A DNA stretch of 64,000 nucleotides from [Clostridium] aerotolerans DSM 5434 (GTDB lineage Bacteria; Bacillota; Clostridia; Lachnospirales; Lachnospiraceae), in NCBI RefSeq assembly GCF_000687555.1, contig NZ_JHWJ01000011.1, positions 114,562-178,561 of the forward strand. Direction: 5' to 3'. The notes under the pieces were generated by a model. That model was not told the DNA's origin. It worked only from the letters and a program-made list of their open reading frames with translations, and made no database searches. Numbering within the stretch: the first letter of the stretch is position 1; each line of letters opens with the position of its first letter. This document shows, piece by piece, positions 42,313 to 50,452 of this stretch. A program made the translations under genes and the position numbers.

Positions 42313-42984
42313 TTAATTTCCATATCGCATTGGGCATACTGTTCTACATCTATTACAATTGACAACATCAAAACCTCTAGCATTGGTTCCATATGTATTT
42401 GGCCGGCATTTGGCCTGATCTGCATGATCACCATTCAGGGCTTTTACTGGGCAACTCTGAATACATAGCTTGCAGCCATTAATGCAGATATTCTTGGCAA
42501 GCGGGTCGGATTCAAGATCGAGATCGGTAAGGATTGCACCCAAGGTCAGCAAATTGCCATACTTTTCATTTAGAAGTAATGTGCTTTTACCCAGTGCTCC
42601 AAGCCCGGCAAGTACTGCGGCATGTTTCATTGATACCAAACCACGTCCTTCCATTTTATTTGGATCCCAATATTCATAAGGAGCGTCTGAGGGAATCGGT
42701 ATAGCATATCCACCATAAAGCTTCTCAATTTCTTTTGCTGCTTTAAACGCAACCCCATCAACCTCAGGGCAAGTGCTGTTATTAAAATAACCATATATCA
42801 ATCTCGGCTCAACCTTTGTTAATCCCTTTGGAAGTGCAATTCCAAATACAAAGACCGATTTACAATCCGGAAAGATATCTTTTGGGTGAAACCCCACAGG
42901 TGCTTCAGAAAAACGGTCAATATTAGCAACACCACATACATCTGCGCCTAAGCCCAATATCAATTCTTTTATTTGTTTCTTCAT
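42313..42984 (-). CDS. 4Fe-4S double-cluster-binding protein (QueG-like)
   Basis: A 223-residue protein related to epoxyqueuosine reductase: an N-terminal corrinoid-binding-like part (ELILGLGADVCGVANIDRFS), the central HAAVLAGLGALGKSTLLL motif, and two 4Fe-4S sites (CINGCKLCIQSCPVKAL and CNRCRTVCPM). It is far shorter than QueG (~380), so not queuosine synthesis in the strict sense; this short class is common in clostridia without known role. GAGGAG precedes the ATG; promoter P7 upstream, T6 downstream. Confidence 0.85.
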   Translation of the reverse strand: MKKQIKELILGLGADVCGVANIDRFSEAPVGFHPKDIFPDCKSVFVFGIALPKGLTKVEPRLIYGYFNNSTCPEVDGVAFKAAKEIEKLYGGYAIPIPSDAPYEYWDPNKMEGRGLVSMKHAAVLAGLGALGKSTLLLNEKYGNLLTLGAILTDLDLESDPLAKNICINGCKLCIQSCPVKALNGDHADQAKCRPNTYGTNARGFDVVNCNRCRTVCPMRYGN

Positions 42985-43030
42985 ACCTGAATCTCCTCAC
43001 ATGCCGATTGTATAAATAATATTTATGAGT

Positions 43031-43059
43031 AGAATACCAAAATACTTACTAACAATCAA
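43031..43059 (-). promoter_or_regulatory. Recurrent promoter module P7
   Basis: Minus strand TTGATT, 17-bp spacer GTTAGTAAGTATTTTGG, -10 TATTCT, followed by the same ACTCAT as in module P2. Confidence 0.78.
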
Positions 43060-43069
43060 TATTAAGTCT

Positions 43070-43402
43070 TCAAAGAACAAGTTCTTTGCCAAGCATAATA
43101 AGATGAAATCCTCTCTCATAGGCATTGGGCTGAATCCCAATGACTCGAAATCCATTCTTAAGATACCATTTATAATCAATACGATCACATGTAAGTCCTT
43201 CAATCGCTTCTGGTATGTTTTTTATTTCTTGATGGTGAATGTTAAATCCAACAGAACTAATCCCACTTCTAATTTTGATGATTGCATCGACATTGCTCAA
43301 TTGCTCATAAGCACCTTCATAATCCCACCAGTCAGGTTTTATCGTACTCATAAGAAGCGCAACTGCTGGAATGGTAGCTGGTGTTAACTCATATACATTC
43401 AC
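43070..43402 (-). CDS. GNAT-like protein, probably internally deleted
   Basis: A 110-residue frame starting at GTG 43402 (GGAGG upstream, overlapping the previous stop by 4 bp). The start NVYELTPATIPAVALLMSTI and the end YKWYLKNGFRVIGIQPNAYE both look like parts of a ~170-residue GNAT. The middle lacks an acetyl-CoA loop, so about 60 residues seem to be missing. Likely a decayed acetyltransferase; translation may still occur through coupling to the upstream GNAT. Confidence 0.55.
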   Translation of the reverse strand: MNVYELTPATIPAVALLMSTIKPDWWDYEGAYEQLSNVDAIIKIRSGISSVGFNIHHQEIKNIPEAIEGLTCDRIDYKWYLKNGFRVIGIQPNAYERGFHLIMLGKELVL

Positions 43403-43995
43403 ATGTAGTATCCTCCTTCTATTTTCTTTTCATCAACTCTCGGAGATACTATAGCCATCATTACAACCGTATGAAATTCCTTGCCGAAAGGATAGCAATG
43501 CAATACCCCTTCCTTTTTATAGCCATTCTTTTCAAGTACATGAATGGAAGCTGTATTCTCTACCCGGACTAAACCTTGTATACGCAGTAATTTTAGATTC
43601 TCAAGGCCAAACGATGTGACTTTTTCAACTACCTCTGTAGCAACTCCATATCCCCAAAAACTTCTACCGAAATGATACGATATTTCTGCCATGGTCTTCT
43701 TTTGAAATCCTCCAAGGTCCACTCTTCCAGCTATTTTCCCTGTACTTTTTTCTTCCACACACCAGGTAAAAACGGTCTTACTTTTTAACAGTCTGCCATT
43801 TATATTATTTAACCAATTTGATATATGTGGCTCCTTATCAAAAAGTGGGACTCCCCCTCCAAGATATTTTTGCACTTGATCATCTCTTAAGATATCAAAA
43901 TATTCCGCCATGTCGAGGCGAGAAAATGGTCGCAGAATAAATCGTTGGGACTCTAAATAGGGGACACTATCAAAATAATCATTGAAAGATTTCAA
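43399..43995 (-). CDS. RimJ/RimL-type GNAT acetyltransferase
   Basis: About 198 residues with substrate strand LESQRFILRPFSRLDMAEYF, core GKIAGRVDLGGF, acetyl-CoA loop SFWGYGVATEVVEK and RVENTASIHVLEKNGYKKEG. The start is TTG 43995 because AGGAGG sits five bases before it; the longer frame to 44037 has no such site. Its stop overlaps the GTG of the next gene. Acceptor unknown. Confidence 0.82.
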   Translation of the reverse strand: MKSFNDYFDSVPYLESQRFILRPFSRLDMAEYFDILRDDQVQKYLGGGVPLFDKEPHISNWLNNINGRLLKSKTVFTWCVEEKSTGKIAGRVDLGGFQKKTMAEISYHFGRSFWGYGVATEVVEKVTSFGLENLKLLRIQGLVRVENTASIHVLEKNGYKKEGVLHCYPFGKEFHTVVMMAIVSPRVDEKKIEGGYYM

Positions 43996-44113
43996 ATTAA
44001 CCTCCTTTACACGGTCAGATAAACTTATGAAATACAACCATTTATTTATTCGAAGGTAATAATATGGCTCTTTCTTTCAATCAATGAAACCGTGTATCAA
44101 CTCTAGTATATAC

Positions 44114-44860
44114 TCATTGAGAAAACAATTGCTTTAGTTGCTCAACATATTGTTCTGGCTGCGTAAGGCTTAATTCACCATGTTTCATGTCCGGTGCAAT
44201 GTATAGATGACTGTTTGGTATTGCCCGGTGTAGCATTAGTGCTGATTTTTGCATGACGGTAATTTCTTTTTCCCCAACAATAACAAGAACTTTTGCTGAT
44301 GTTTTCTTAATTTCTTCTTTCATTTTGTATGTCCCATTGCTGAATATTGTATTTATTAAGGTCTGTTTTGATATTACTATACTTTCGGTATAATATCTTT
44401 CAAACTGCACATCGGGGACACATAGCTGCTTTGCCTGTAATTTTGAAAACCAACGCTTTCTTATCAGTCCATAGCTAAGGTTGCACATGGGAACTGCTAA
44501 AAGCCTGGTTCCCCATATGGGACAGACCAAGGTGCTTTCTATGGCGGCAAAGTCTGAAATATTGGCATTTTGGGATAACACTTCCGTGACAATTTGGGCA
44601 CCTATGGATAAACCACCAATTGCAAATATATGTCCGTTGCATTGTTCCTTCACATAGTTTATCACTTGGTCCGCGGAATCTTCTATACTTACAAATGTCT
44701 TATTGGCATTATCGCCGTACCCGTCAAGAATAGGAGTAACAACATGAAACTCAGGTGTTAATAAAGATATAACACCTTCCCAAGACCAATAGGACAGACC
44801 GCCGCCATGAAGTAAAATAATTGTAGGCGCATTGATATTTCCGAACTCTTTAAATACCAT
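44114..44860 (-). CDS. Alpha/beta hydrolase
   Basis: A 248-residue serine hydrolase: oxyanion-loop TIILLHGGGLSYWSWEG, nucleophile elbow FAIGGLSIGAQIVTEVL (G-L-S-I-G), late Asp region VLVIVGEKEITVMQ and His in APDMKHGELSLTQPE. Substrate unknown. The start is ATG 44860, one base after the stop of the DJ-1 gene, with GGAG upstream; an ATG five codons earlier is part of that ribosome binding site. Co-transcribed with the DJ-1 gene. Confidence 0.87.
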   Translation of the reverse strand: MVFKEFGNINAPTIILLHGGGLSYWSWEGVISLLTPEFHVVTPILDGYGDNANKTFVSIEDSADQVINYVKEQCNGHIFAIGGLSIGAQIVTEVLSQNANISDFAAIESTLVCPIWGTRLLAVPMCNLSYGLIRKRWFSKLQAKQLCVPDVQFERYYTESIVISKQTLINTIFSNGTYKMKEEIKKTSAKVLVIVGEKEITVMQKSALMLHRAIPNSHLYIAPDMKHGELSLTQPEQYVEQLKQLFSQ

Positions 44861-44861
44861 G

Positions 44862-45443
44862 TCAAACAGCTCCATTTTTAAAATTGTGATACCATTGGCT
44901 CATTTCTTCCTCACTGTCAACATGAAGCAGTTTGAAGATTTCATAGGCGAATTCTACAGCTGCTGTTTCATTCGCAGTGATGATGCCACCATCAACCACC
45001 ACTTGGGCTGGAATGTATAAATGTTCTCCTTTATATCCTTCTGCACCTTTAAAATAGTCTAGTGAATCTCCTGTATGCTTCACAGAATCAAGGAATCCAT
45101 GTTTACATAAAAAATAGGTCGCTCCACAGATTGCTGCAATGAGAATGTTACATGCTTTAAGTTTTTTCACGAATAATGCAATTTCTTCATATTGGTTTTC
45201 TTCCCAGGAAAGACCACCGGGAAGGATAACAAGGGCCAGGTTATGAAAGTTATCATACTCTTCGATACTGTAATCTACACTGGCTCTGATACCTCCCATT
45301 GAAGTTTTGGGCATATGATCAATGGCAATGGTTTTTACTACATAATCCGAAAAAGAATTTATTACCGCAATTGCATAGCTTCCTTCCCAATCACACCATT
45401 GATGTGTTAGTAGTATAAGTACTTCGTTTTTTATAAGATTCAT
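44862..45443 (-). CDS. DJ-1/PfpI family protein
   Basis: A 193-residue relative of the protein at 5594-6220: VLILLTHQWCDWEGSYAIAV at the N-terminus and nucleophile elbow IAAICGATYFLCKHG. The conserved VVVDGGIITANETAAVEFA segment near the end is typical of YdeA-like members. GGGGG precedes the ATG. It is first in a pair with the alpha/beta hydrolase. No promoter module of the island type was seen; it starts right after terminator T7. Confidence 0.85.
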   Translation of the reverse strand: MNLIKNEVLILLTHQWCDWEGSYAIAVINSFSDYVVKTIAIDHMPKTSMGGIRASVDYSIEEYDNFHNLALVILPGGLSWEENQYEEIALFVKKLKACNILIAAICGATYFLCKHGFLDSVKHTGDSLDYFKGAEGYKGEHLYIPAQVVVDGGIITANETAAVEFAYEIFKLLHVDSEEEMSQWYHNFKNGAV

Positions 45444-45500
45444 AATTACCCCCTGTTATTATTTAGCATTAAGATGCTATTCTTTTACTGCTTTGATTAA

Positions 45501-45538
45501 TAAAAAACTACTAACTTATTTAGGCAGCTAGTAGTCTA
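45501..45538 (-). terminator. Terminator T7 of the cysteine hydrolase gene
   Basis: GACTACTAGC / GTTAGTAGTT stem followed by T6 and ATTA on the minus strand; same subtype as T1. Confidence 0.82.
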
Positions 45539-45544
45539 TGTTTG

Positions 45545-46087
45545 CTATGATTCGATTGTGTTATGATTCTTTATTTTCTTTAATGCCTCATCTATGGAAA
45601 TGCATTCCGCATATCTTTCATTCCACATGAATTCATTATGATACTTATAACTATTTTCCCCACTTAGATATTCATTATCAATGGTTGAATTAGCGTAAGC
45701 AGGTACTATCATATGGAATCCATGCTCAAAACCACATTTCACCGTGGCATCAATACATTTATCTGTTTGAAGCCCTACCACAATAATTTCTTTCTCATTT
45801 TTATTTTTTAAATATTCTAAGAGACCGGTTCCTCTAAAGGAGCTATTAACTTCTTTTGTAAATATTTTTTCCTGTTCCAGGGGTTTGAAATCTTCATAAA
45901 TCTCAAATCCTTCCTCGCCCTTGGTCAGGCTGCTTCCTGCTCCATTATCGTGAACCACGTAAACGACTTCAATACTGTTTTCTCTTGCTGCACTTATTAA
46001 ATTCTCAATATTTTTCGTAAAGGCACTAAAATTATATAATTGATCATTAACAAGTAATTTTTGTGTATCAACAACCAGTAATACCAT
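45545..46087 (-). CDS. Isochorismatase-family cysteine hydrolase
   Basis: About 180 residues with the catalytic triad signature of the family: Asp in VLLVVDTQKLLV, Lys probably in FTKEVNSSF, and Cys in VVGLQTDKCIDATVKC. Members hydrolyse nicotinamide, N-carbamoyl amides or enol ethers; the substrate is open. ATG 46087 has GGAGG eight bases upstream, so the eight extra residues of the longer frame are dropped. Single-gene unit with promoter P6 and terminator T7. Confidence 0.9.
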   Translation of the reverse strand: MVLLVVDTQKLLVNDQLYNFSAFTKNIENLISAARENSIEVVYVVHDNGAGSSLTKGEEGFEIYEDFKPLEQEKIFTKEVNSSFRGTGLLEYLKNKNEKEIIVVGLQTDKCIDATVKCGFEHGFHMIVPAYANSTIDNEYLSGENSYKYHNEFMWNERYAECISIDEALKKIKNHNTIES

Positions 46088-46159
46088 ATCGTTTACCTCC
46101 GTATGTCTCATGCCATTTGAACTTTGTCCTTTATTTCACTGAAAGATGCTTTAATTTAA

Positions 46160-46188
46160 AGGATATAGATAATTGTACTAGCTGTCAA
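46160..46188 (-). promoter_or_regulatory. Recurrent promoter module P6
   Basis: Minus strand TTGACA, 17-bp spacer starting GCTAGTAC, -10 TATCCT, preceded by AATA as in the other modules. Confidence 0.72.
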
Positions 46189-46243
46189 TATTATTTTTTG
46201 TCTTAGAATCTTATGTGTATGTTATTATGTAAATGAGATTTAT

Positions 46244-46780
46244 TTAGTCCTCTTTGTTTAGCTTTGAATAGATAAATGTATCCTTCCAAATTGGCTTACC
46301 ATTGCTATCCCTCCAGAAATACACATTTTTCTTCAAATATCCTTCCCGGGCAAAGTCCATACTCTCCAATAATCTCCACGATGCTTGATTGTCAGGATCG
46401 CATTCCGCGTAAATTCTATGGATACCTTTTTGAAATGCCAGTTCCATGAGCTTTTCACAGCTTTCCTTTGCATATCCCTTGTTCCAAAAATCCTCATTAA
46501 AAACATACCCTATTTCCAATGATTCAAAATCACGTTTTCCTAAATATACATTACCAATCATCTTGCCGGTAGACTTTAACTCTACAGCTATCATTTCATC
46601 TGATGAAACTCTCCACTTCAAATTATCTTCGGTTTCTTTTAAAGTCTTAGTTTTATATGGTTCATATTTTACAACCTTAGGATTTGACAAATATTCAAAT
46701 AAATCCTGTAAATCGTCTTCCTCATACCTTCTCAAGATTAACCTTTCCGTTTCTGCCAGGATAGATTTTCTGTTCATCAT
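46244..46780 (-). CDS. GNAT acetyltransferase
   Basis: A 178-residue RimJ/RimL-type enzyme: ETERLILRRYEEDDLQDLFE, core KMIGNVYLGKRDF, acetyl-CoA part EIGYVFNEDFWNKGYAKESC, and IYAECDPDNQASWRLLESMD. Acceptor unknown. GGGGAGGG precedes two adjacent ATGs (46780 and 46777). It follows directly on the histidine-phosphatase remnant and its hairpin. Confidence 0.85.
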   Translation of the reverse strand: MMNRKSILAETERLILRRYEEDDLQDLFEYLSNPKVVKYEPYKTKTLKETEDNLKWRVSSDEMIAVELKSTGKMIGNVYLGKRDFESLEIGYVFNEDFWNKGYAKESCEKLMELAFQKGIHRIYAECDPDNQASWRLLESMDFAREGYLKKNVYFWRDSNGKPIWKDTFIYSKLNKED

Positions 46781-46815
46781 AGTTGTGCCCTCCCCTTTTT
46801 TCTTAATTTATATTA

Positions 46816-46944
46816 CTAGAAACCTTTCGAACTACCAGTATAATACTGACAGATTCCTGTTTCATTTAAATCTGTTTCTGTAATGCCATTAAATTTCCTT
46901 AGCAAATTCCAATCAGTTTGACCGTGACGAACAAGATATACCAT
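46816..46944 (-). pseudogene. 5' fragment of a histidine phosphatase (phosphoglycerate-mutase family)
   Basis: A 42-codon minus-strand frame begins MVYLVRHGQTDWNLLRKFNG and continues ITETDLNETG, the unmistakable RHG catalytic start of this family, then runs into the AACTACCAG hairpin and stops. The remaining ~150 residues are absent. The gene therefore ends exactly where the recurrent hairpin begins, and a promoter module (P8) still stands upstream. A cassette-like remnant. Confidence 0.8.
46828..46856 (-). terminator. AACTAYCAG-family hairpin T8 at the truncated phosphatase
   Basis: CTGTCAGTA / TACTGGTAG stem; the plus strand reads AACTACCAG as in T2 and T3, but the T-run is replaced by TTCGAAAGG, so termination is doubtful. 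Confidence 0.45.
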
Positions 46945-46976
46945 AATTATACTTCTACCTCATACTTATATTATTT

Positions 46977-47004
46977 AGAGTACCATTAAGCTTGCTACAA
47001 ACCA
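46977..47004 (-). promoter_or_regulatory. Recurrent promoter module P8 (degenerate)
   Basis: Minus strand TGGTTT, 16-bp spacer GTAGCAAGCTTAATGG, -10 TACTCT. It aligns with module P2 except for one missing base and a weaker -35; upstream of the phosphatase fragment. Confidence 0.5.
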
Positions 47005-47011
47005 TATACCA

Positions 47012-48409
47012 CTATGCCAAAGGCAGCACAATAGAAACACTGGTCCCCACTCCAACCTCACTCTCAATCATAAGCTGCCCATTAAATTTCTCCACAATCT
47101 CCTTACAAAGAGAAAGTCCAAGCCCGGAGCCATTGGCAAAGTTAGAATTCCCAGCCCGGTAAAAGCGTTCCTGTACCAGCGCAATCTCATGTTGATGAAT
47201 GCCGATTCCCTGGTCACTAATTTTTATGACTGCATTATGATCAGAAATAAATGTCTCCGCTGCCACCTGTCCACCGGCATTAGAATATTTTATTGCATTA
47301 TCCACAACATTTGCGATTGCATGTGTAATAAGTGTTTTATTACCATTAACATAAATTTCCCTGTCTAAATTCCATTTTATCAATACGTCTTTTTTCTCCG
47401 CTTTTGGCTTCATATCTTCTAATATCTGTAACGTTAATTGGGATACATCTTCCTTATCTATTTGAAGCTCCGGAGCGGCCTTGTCAAACTTGGAGAGAAT
47501 GAGCAGTTCCTGGATTAGCTTTGTTAAGCGGTCTGATTCATTTAACAGATGAGAATAAACCTTTTTTAATTCCTCATCTTCCTGTTCTCCTTCATATAAA
47601 TATTGGGAGAATCCGCGAATTGCGGCGAGAGGGGTCTTTAACTCATGTGATACATTGGATACAAATTGCTTCTGGTACTGAATATAGTCATTTAATTTCA
47701 TTCCCATCTGATTTAGTCCTTCTGCCAGAACTCCAAGCTCGTCCTTTCGGTTTAACGATACCTGGTCAAATTGCTGCCTGGAGAACTTCTCGGTTGCTCC
47801 CAGAAGGTACTTGATGGGCTTTGTGGTCCTGCGGGCAATGAATACGCTTGAACCTGTCATGAGAATAATAAAACCGACGGCTCCGATGATTAAGATGGAG
47901 CGGATTTTATCCATGATTTCGTAAAAATATGAGATATCCTCAACGATTTCAAATACATAAGCATTTTCATAATATTTATTTTGAATAGGGATTGCAAAAT
48001 ATATCAATCCCTGATCTGTGACCGTATAGGAATAATTTCCTTTCAGGGCCTTACTGATATTTTCCTCAAAAATCTTAGGAGAACCGTTGTAGACTGGAGT
48101 TCCATTTTCAGCCAGTCCAAGAAGCTTCTGATTGCTATCATAGATTCTTACCTCTCTTCCAGAAGCCTTTAATACCTGTAAGACATCTTTTGCTACCTGG
48201 GAAGCATCCGGCTCGTTTGCAGTTTTATCATACCTTGTAAGTATTTCTCGAAATGAGAGCTCACACATATCTGCCTTTTCCATAAGCTGCTTTTCTATGG
48301 TCACAAAGCTATAGTGGTCTATGGCTTTATTCACCCAGTAAATAATAACGGAAAAGGATAGAATAGAGAAAAACAGTATACTTAAGAGAAGCCTGGTTGC
48401 ATATTTCAT
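47012..48409 (-). CDS. Sensor histidine kinase (PhoR-like)
   Basis: A 465-residue kinase: membrane segment 1 at residues ~7-29, an extracellular sensor of ~135 residues, segment 2 near 168-190 (SILIIGAVGFIILMTGSSVF), a HAMP region (RRTTKPIKYLLGATEKFSRQ), HisKA box SNVSHELKTPLAAIRGF, N box HAIANVVDNAIKYS, and G1/F/G2 boxes ISDQGIGIHQHEI, RFYRAGNS and GSGLGLSLCKEIV. Start overlaps the response regulator by 4 bp (ATGA). Signal unknown. Confidence 0.93.
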   Translation of the reverse strand: MKYATRLLLSILFFSILSFSVIIYWVNKAIDHYSFVTIEKQLMEKADMCELSFREILTRYDKTANEPDASQVAKDVLQVLKASGREVRIYDSNQKLLGLAENGTPVYNGSPKIFEENISKALKGNYSYTVTDQGLIYFAIPIQNKYYENAYVFEIVEDISYFYEIMDKIRSILIIGAVGFIILMTGSSVFIARRTTKPIKYLLGATEKFSRQQFDQVSLNRKDELGVLAEGLNQMGMKLNDYIQYQKQFVSNVSHELKTPLAAIRGFSQYLYEGEQEDEELKKVYSHLLNESDRLTKLIQELLILSKFDKAAPELQIDKEDVSQLTLQILEDMKPKAEKKDVLIKWNLDREIYVNGNKTLITHAIANVVDNAIKYSNAGGQVAAETFISDHNAVIKISDQGIGIHQHEIALVQERFYRAGNSNFANGSGLGLSLCKEIVEKFNGQLMIESEVGVGTSVSIVLPLA

Positions 48410-49104
48410 TCGGCTTCACCTCCAAACTGGTAACCGAATCCGTAGACGGTTTTCACATACTTTGGGTTCTCCGTATCATCTTCCAGCTTCTTTCTAAGGC
48501 GCATAATTGTCATATCCACACTGCGGCTATCACCGGAATAATCATATCCCCATACGATTTCTAACAGCTCGTCTCTGGTGAATATCTTTTTCGGTCTTTT
48601 GGATAGGGTTTCAAGTATTTTAAATTCTTTTGCAGTGAGAGCAATCTGACTTTCTCCTTTTAACACTCGTTTCGTTTCAAAATCAATCTCCAGATCTTTG
48701 TATCGAACTGGAACCATAGAGCTATTTGAGTTCTGGTCGCTTGAGTCATACCTTCTTAGTACAACCTTGATCCTTGCGATAAGTTCCCTGTTATCAAAGG
48801 GTTTTGTCAGATAATCTTCCGCCCCAAGCTCAAGACCAAGCACCTTATCAATGATTTCATTCTTTGCCGATAACATGATGACTGGAATGGTGGAGGTCTT
48901 TACAATCTCCCGGCATAGATCGTAGCCGGAATAGTCTGGCAGCATTAAATCAAGAATCACCAGGTCTGGCTGAAAGGTACCTAGCTCCTTCAGTCCTAAG
49001 GTGCCATTTTCTGCTGTTTTCACCTGGTAGCTTTCTCTTTTTAAAATAAGTTCTATCAAATCTCTGATTGCAGCCTCATCGTCAATTACAAGTATTTTTT
49101 TCAT
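48406..49104 (-). CDS. OmpR-family response regulator
   Basis: A 232-residue regulator: receiver domain with acidic pocket VIDDEAA, phospho-acceptor Asp in LVILDLMLPDYSG and Lys in YLTKPFDNRE. A winged helix follows (ALTAKEFKILETLSKRPKKI, RSVDMTIMRLRKKLEDD, VYGFGYQFGG). The start is ATG 49104 with AAGGAAG upstream; an in-frame GTG at 49110 sits too close to that site. Translationally coupled to the kinase. Target genes are not visible; they may include its own promoter. Confidence 0.93.
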   Translation of the reverse strand: MKKILVIDDEAAIRDLIELILKRESYQVKTAENGTLGLKELGTFQPDLVILDLMLPDYSGYDLCREIVKTSTIPVIMLSAKNEIIDKVLGLELGAEDYLTKPFDNRELIARIKVVLRRYDSSDQNSNSSMVPVRYKDLEIDFETKRVLKGESQIALTAKEFKILETLSKRPKKIFTRDELLEIVWGYDYSGDSRSVDMTIMRLRKKLEDDTENPKYVKTVYGFGYQFGGEAE

Positions 49105-49142
49105 AATCACAACTTCCTTTTCGCACGAATGGTATATTAAGT

Positions 49143-49484
49143 CTATGAACTAACTCTTTTTTCAAATTCCACTTGCATTTCTCCCCATTCTTCCAGGACT
49201 TTCAGCACCGGAATAATTTTATTCCCCTGGTCTGTTAATCCATATTCCACGTGTGGCGGATTTTCTGAGTACTGTTTTCTCCAGATCATTCCATGGCTCT
49301 CTAAATCCTGCAAAGAGCGGGTTAACATAATATTGGTAATACCGTAAAGCTGCCTCTTTAACTCATAATACCGAAAATTCCCTTGAGATAAATACCACAG
49401 AATAGGGAGTCTCCATTTCTTGCAAATATAATTAAACGCATTAACCAGCTCACATGAGCCATCGTACCAATCACTGGTATCCAT
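49143..49484 (-). CDS. HxlR-family transcriptional regulator
   Basis: A 113-residue winged-helix regulator of the HxlR/MarR-like class: CKKWRLPILWYLSQGNFRYY, the recognition region ITNIMLTRSLQDLESHGMI, wing YSENPPHVEYGLTDQG, and the C-terminal helix VLKVLEEWGEMQ. ATG 49484 with GAGGTGG upstream; the longer frame to 49517 is dropped. It is divergent from the EFR1 gene at 49622 and probably controls it through the palindrome between them. Confidence 0.9.
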   Translation of the reverse strand: MDTSDWYDGSCELVNAFNYICKKWRLPILWYLSQGNFRYYELKRQLYGITNIMLTRSLQDLESHGMIWRKQYSENPPHVEYGLTDQGNKIIPVLKVLEEWGEMQVEFEKRVSS

Positions 49485-49513
49485 TTTAACCACCTCAATA
49501 TAATATTTTGCGG

Positions 49514-49527
49514 GCACAAAATTGTGC
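49514..49527. promoter_or_regulatory. Putative HxlR operator
   Basis: GCACAA-AA-TTGTGC, a 6-bp inverted repeat in the 137-bp divergent promoter region between the HxlR and EFR1 genes. Binding by the adjacent regulator is inferred. Confidence 0.5.
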
Positions 49528-49621
49528 GTACTTGTAACATGCAGTTTTAATATATAATATTATGTCAGGGCCTCTAAATTATAGTAACACTAAAACATAG
49601 ATATTTAAAGGAGAGAGAAGT

Positions 49622-50389
49622 ATGATATTTTATTTTTCTGGTACTGGGAACAGCTTATGGGTGGCGAAGAAGCTGGCTGAACTTCAAGACGATCAAATAT
49701 TGTTTATTCCCAAGCTTATGGAAGAAAAACGTGGGCCGTTCTCATTTACCTTAAAGCAGGATGAAATGCTTGGCTTTGTATTTCCAGTCTATGCCTGGGC
49801 GCCTCCTAAAATAGTATTGGAGTTTATAAATAATCTTGTGATTACCAATCGTAATGACTACTATACATATTCCGTCTGTACTTGCGGGGACCATGCAGGG
49901 CTGACCATGAACGTTTTGTCATCAAACCTGCAAAAAAGAAAAATCAAGCTAAACAGTGGTTTTTCTGTCTTTATGCCCAATAATTATGTTATCGATTATG
50001 ATTTAGATACAAAAGAGTTGAAAGATAAAAAGCTGGAGCAGGCGAAACAAAGGGTTGAAGATATTAGCAGTCTTATCACCAACAAAACAAAGGATACATT
50101 TGACTGCTATCGCGGCAGCTTTCCCTGGTTAAGAACTTATATCTTTAATCCTTATTTTAATCGTTTTTGCTTAGGAACCAAAAAATTTCATGTTACAAGT
50201 AATTGTATTTCCTGTGGCTTATGCGAAAAAATTTGCCCGACCAAAAATATTCTGTTAAAAAACAAATATCCTACATGGGGAATAGACTGCACGAAATGTA
50301 TGGCATGCTTACACCGCTGCCCGGTTGGGGCCATTCAGTATGGAGATCGAACGGAAAAAAGAGGGCAGTATTATAACCCAAATGTTTAA
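49622..50389 (+). CDS. EFR1-family flavodoxin-ferredoxin fusion
   Basis: Second copy of this electron carrier type: FMN loop MIFYFSGTGNSLWVAKKL, flavodoxin core to about residue 155, then ferredoxin motifs CISCGLCEKICPTKN and CTKCMACLHRCPVGA. It ends TEKRGQYYNPNV, close to TEKRERYQY of the copy at 19758-20513. GGAGAG precedes the ATG. Divergent from HxlR, which suggests redox or electrophile-triggered expression. Partner unknown. Confidence 0.9.
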   Translation: MIFYFSGTGNSLWVAKKLAELQDDQILFIPKLMEEKRGPFSFTLKQDEMLGFVFPVYAWAPPKIVLEFINNLVITNRNDYYTYSVCTCGDHAGLTMNVLSSNLQKRKIKLNSGFSVFMPNNYVIDYDLDTKELKDKKLEQAKQRVEDISSLITNKTKDTFDCYRGSFPWLRTYIFNPYFNRFCLGTKKFHVTSNCISCGLCEKICPTKNILLKNKYPTWGIDCTKCMACLHRCPVGAIQYGDRTEKRGQYYNPNV

Positions 50390-50418
50390 GTCTGTTAAAA
50401 TCATCATTTGATAAAGTA

Positions 50419-50452
50419 AAAAGCAGGCATTCTTAGGTGCCTGCTTTTCAAT
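50419..50452 (+). terminator. Terminator of the second EFR1 gene
   Basis: AAAAGCAGGCA / TGCCTGCTTTT, an 11-bp perfect stem with TTTTCA following. Confidence 0.82.

Noticed and set aside
34300..47000. Classical integron with attC sites
   Set aside because: The hairpins lack the RYYYAAC / GTTRRRY core pairs and no integron integrase is adjacent; the tyrosine recombinase at the window start is over 33 kb away and of ordinary phage type.
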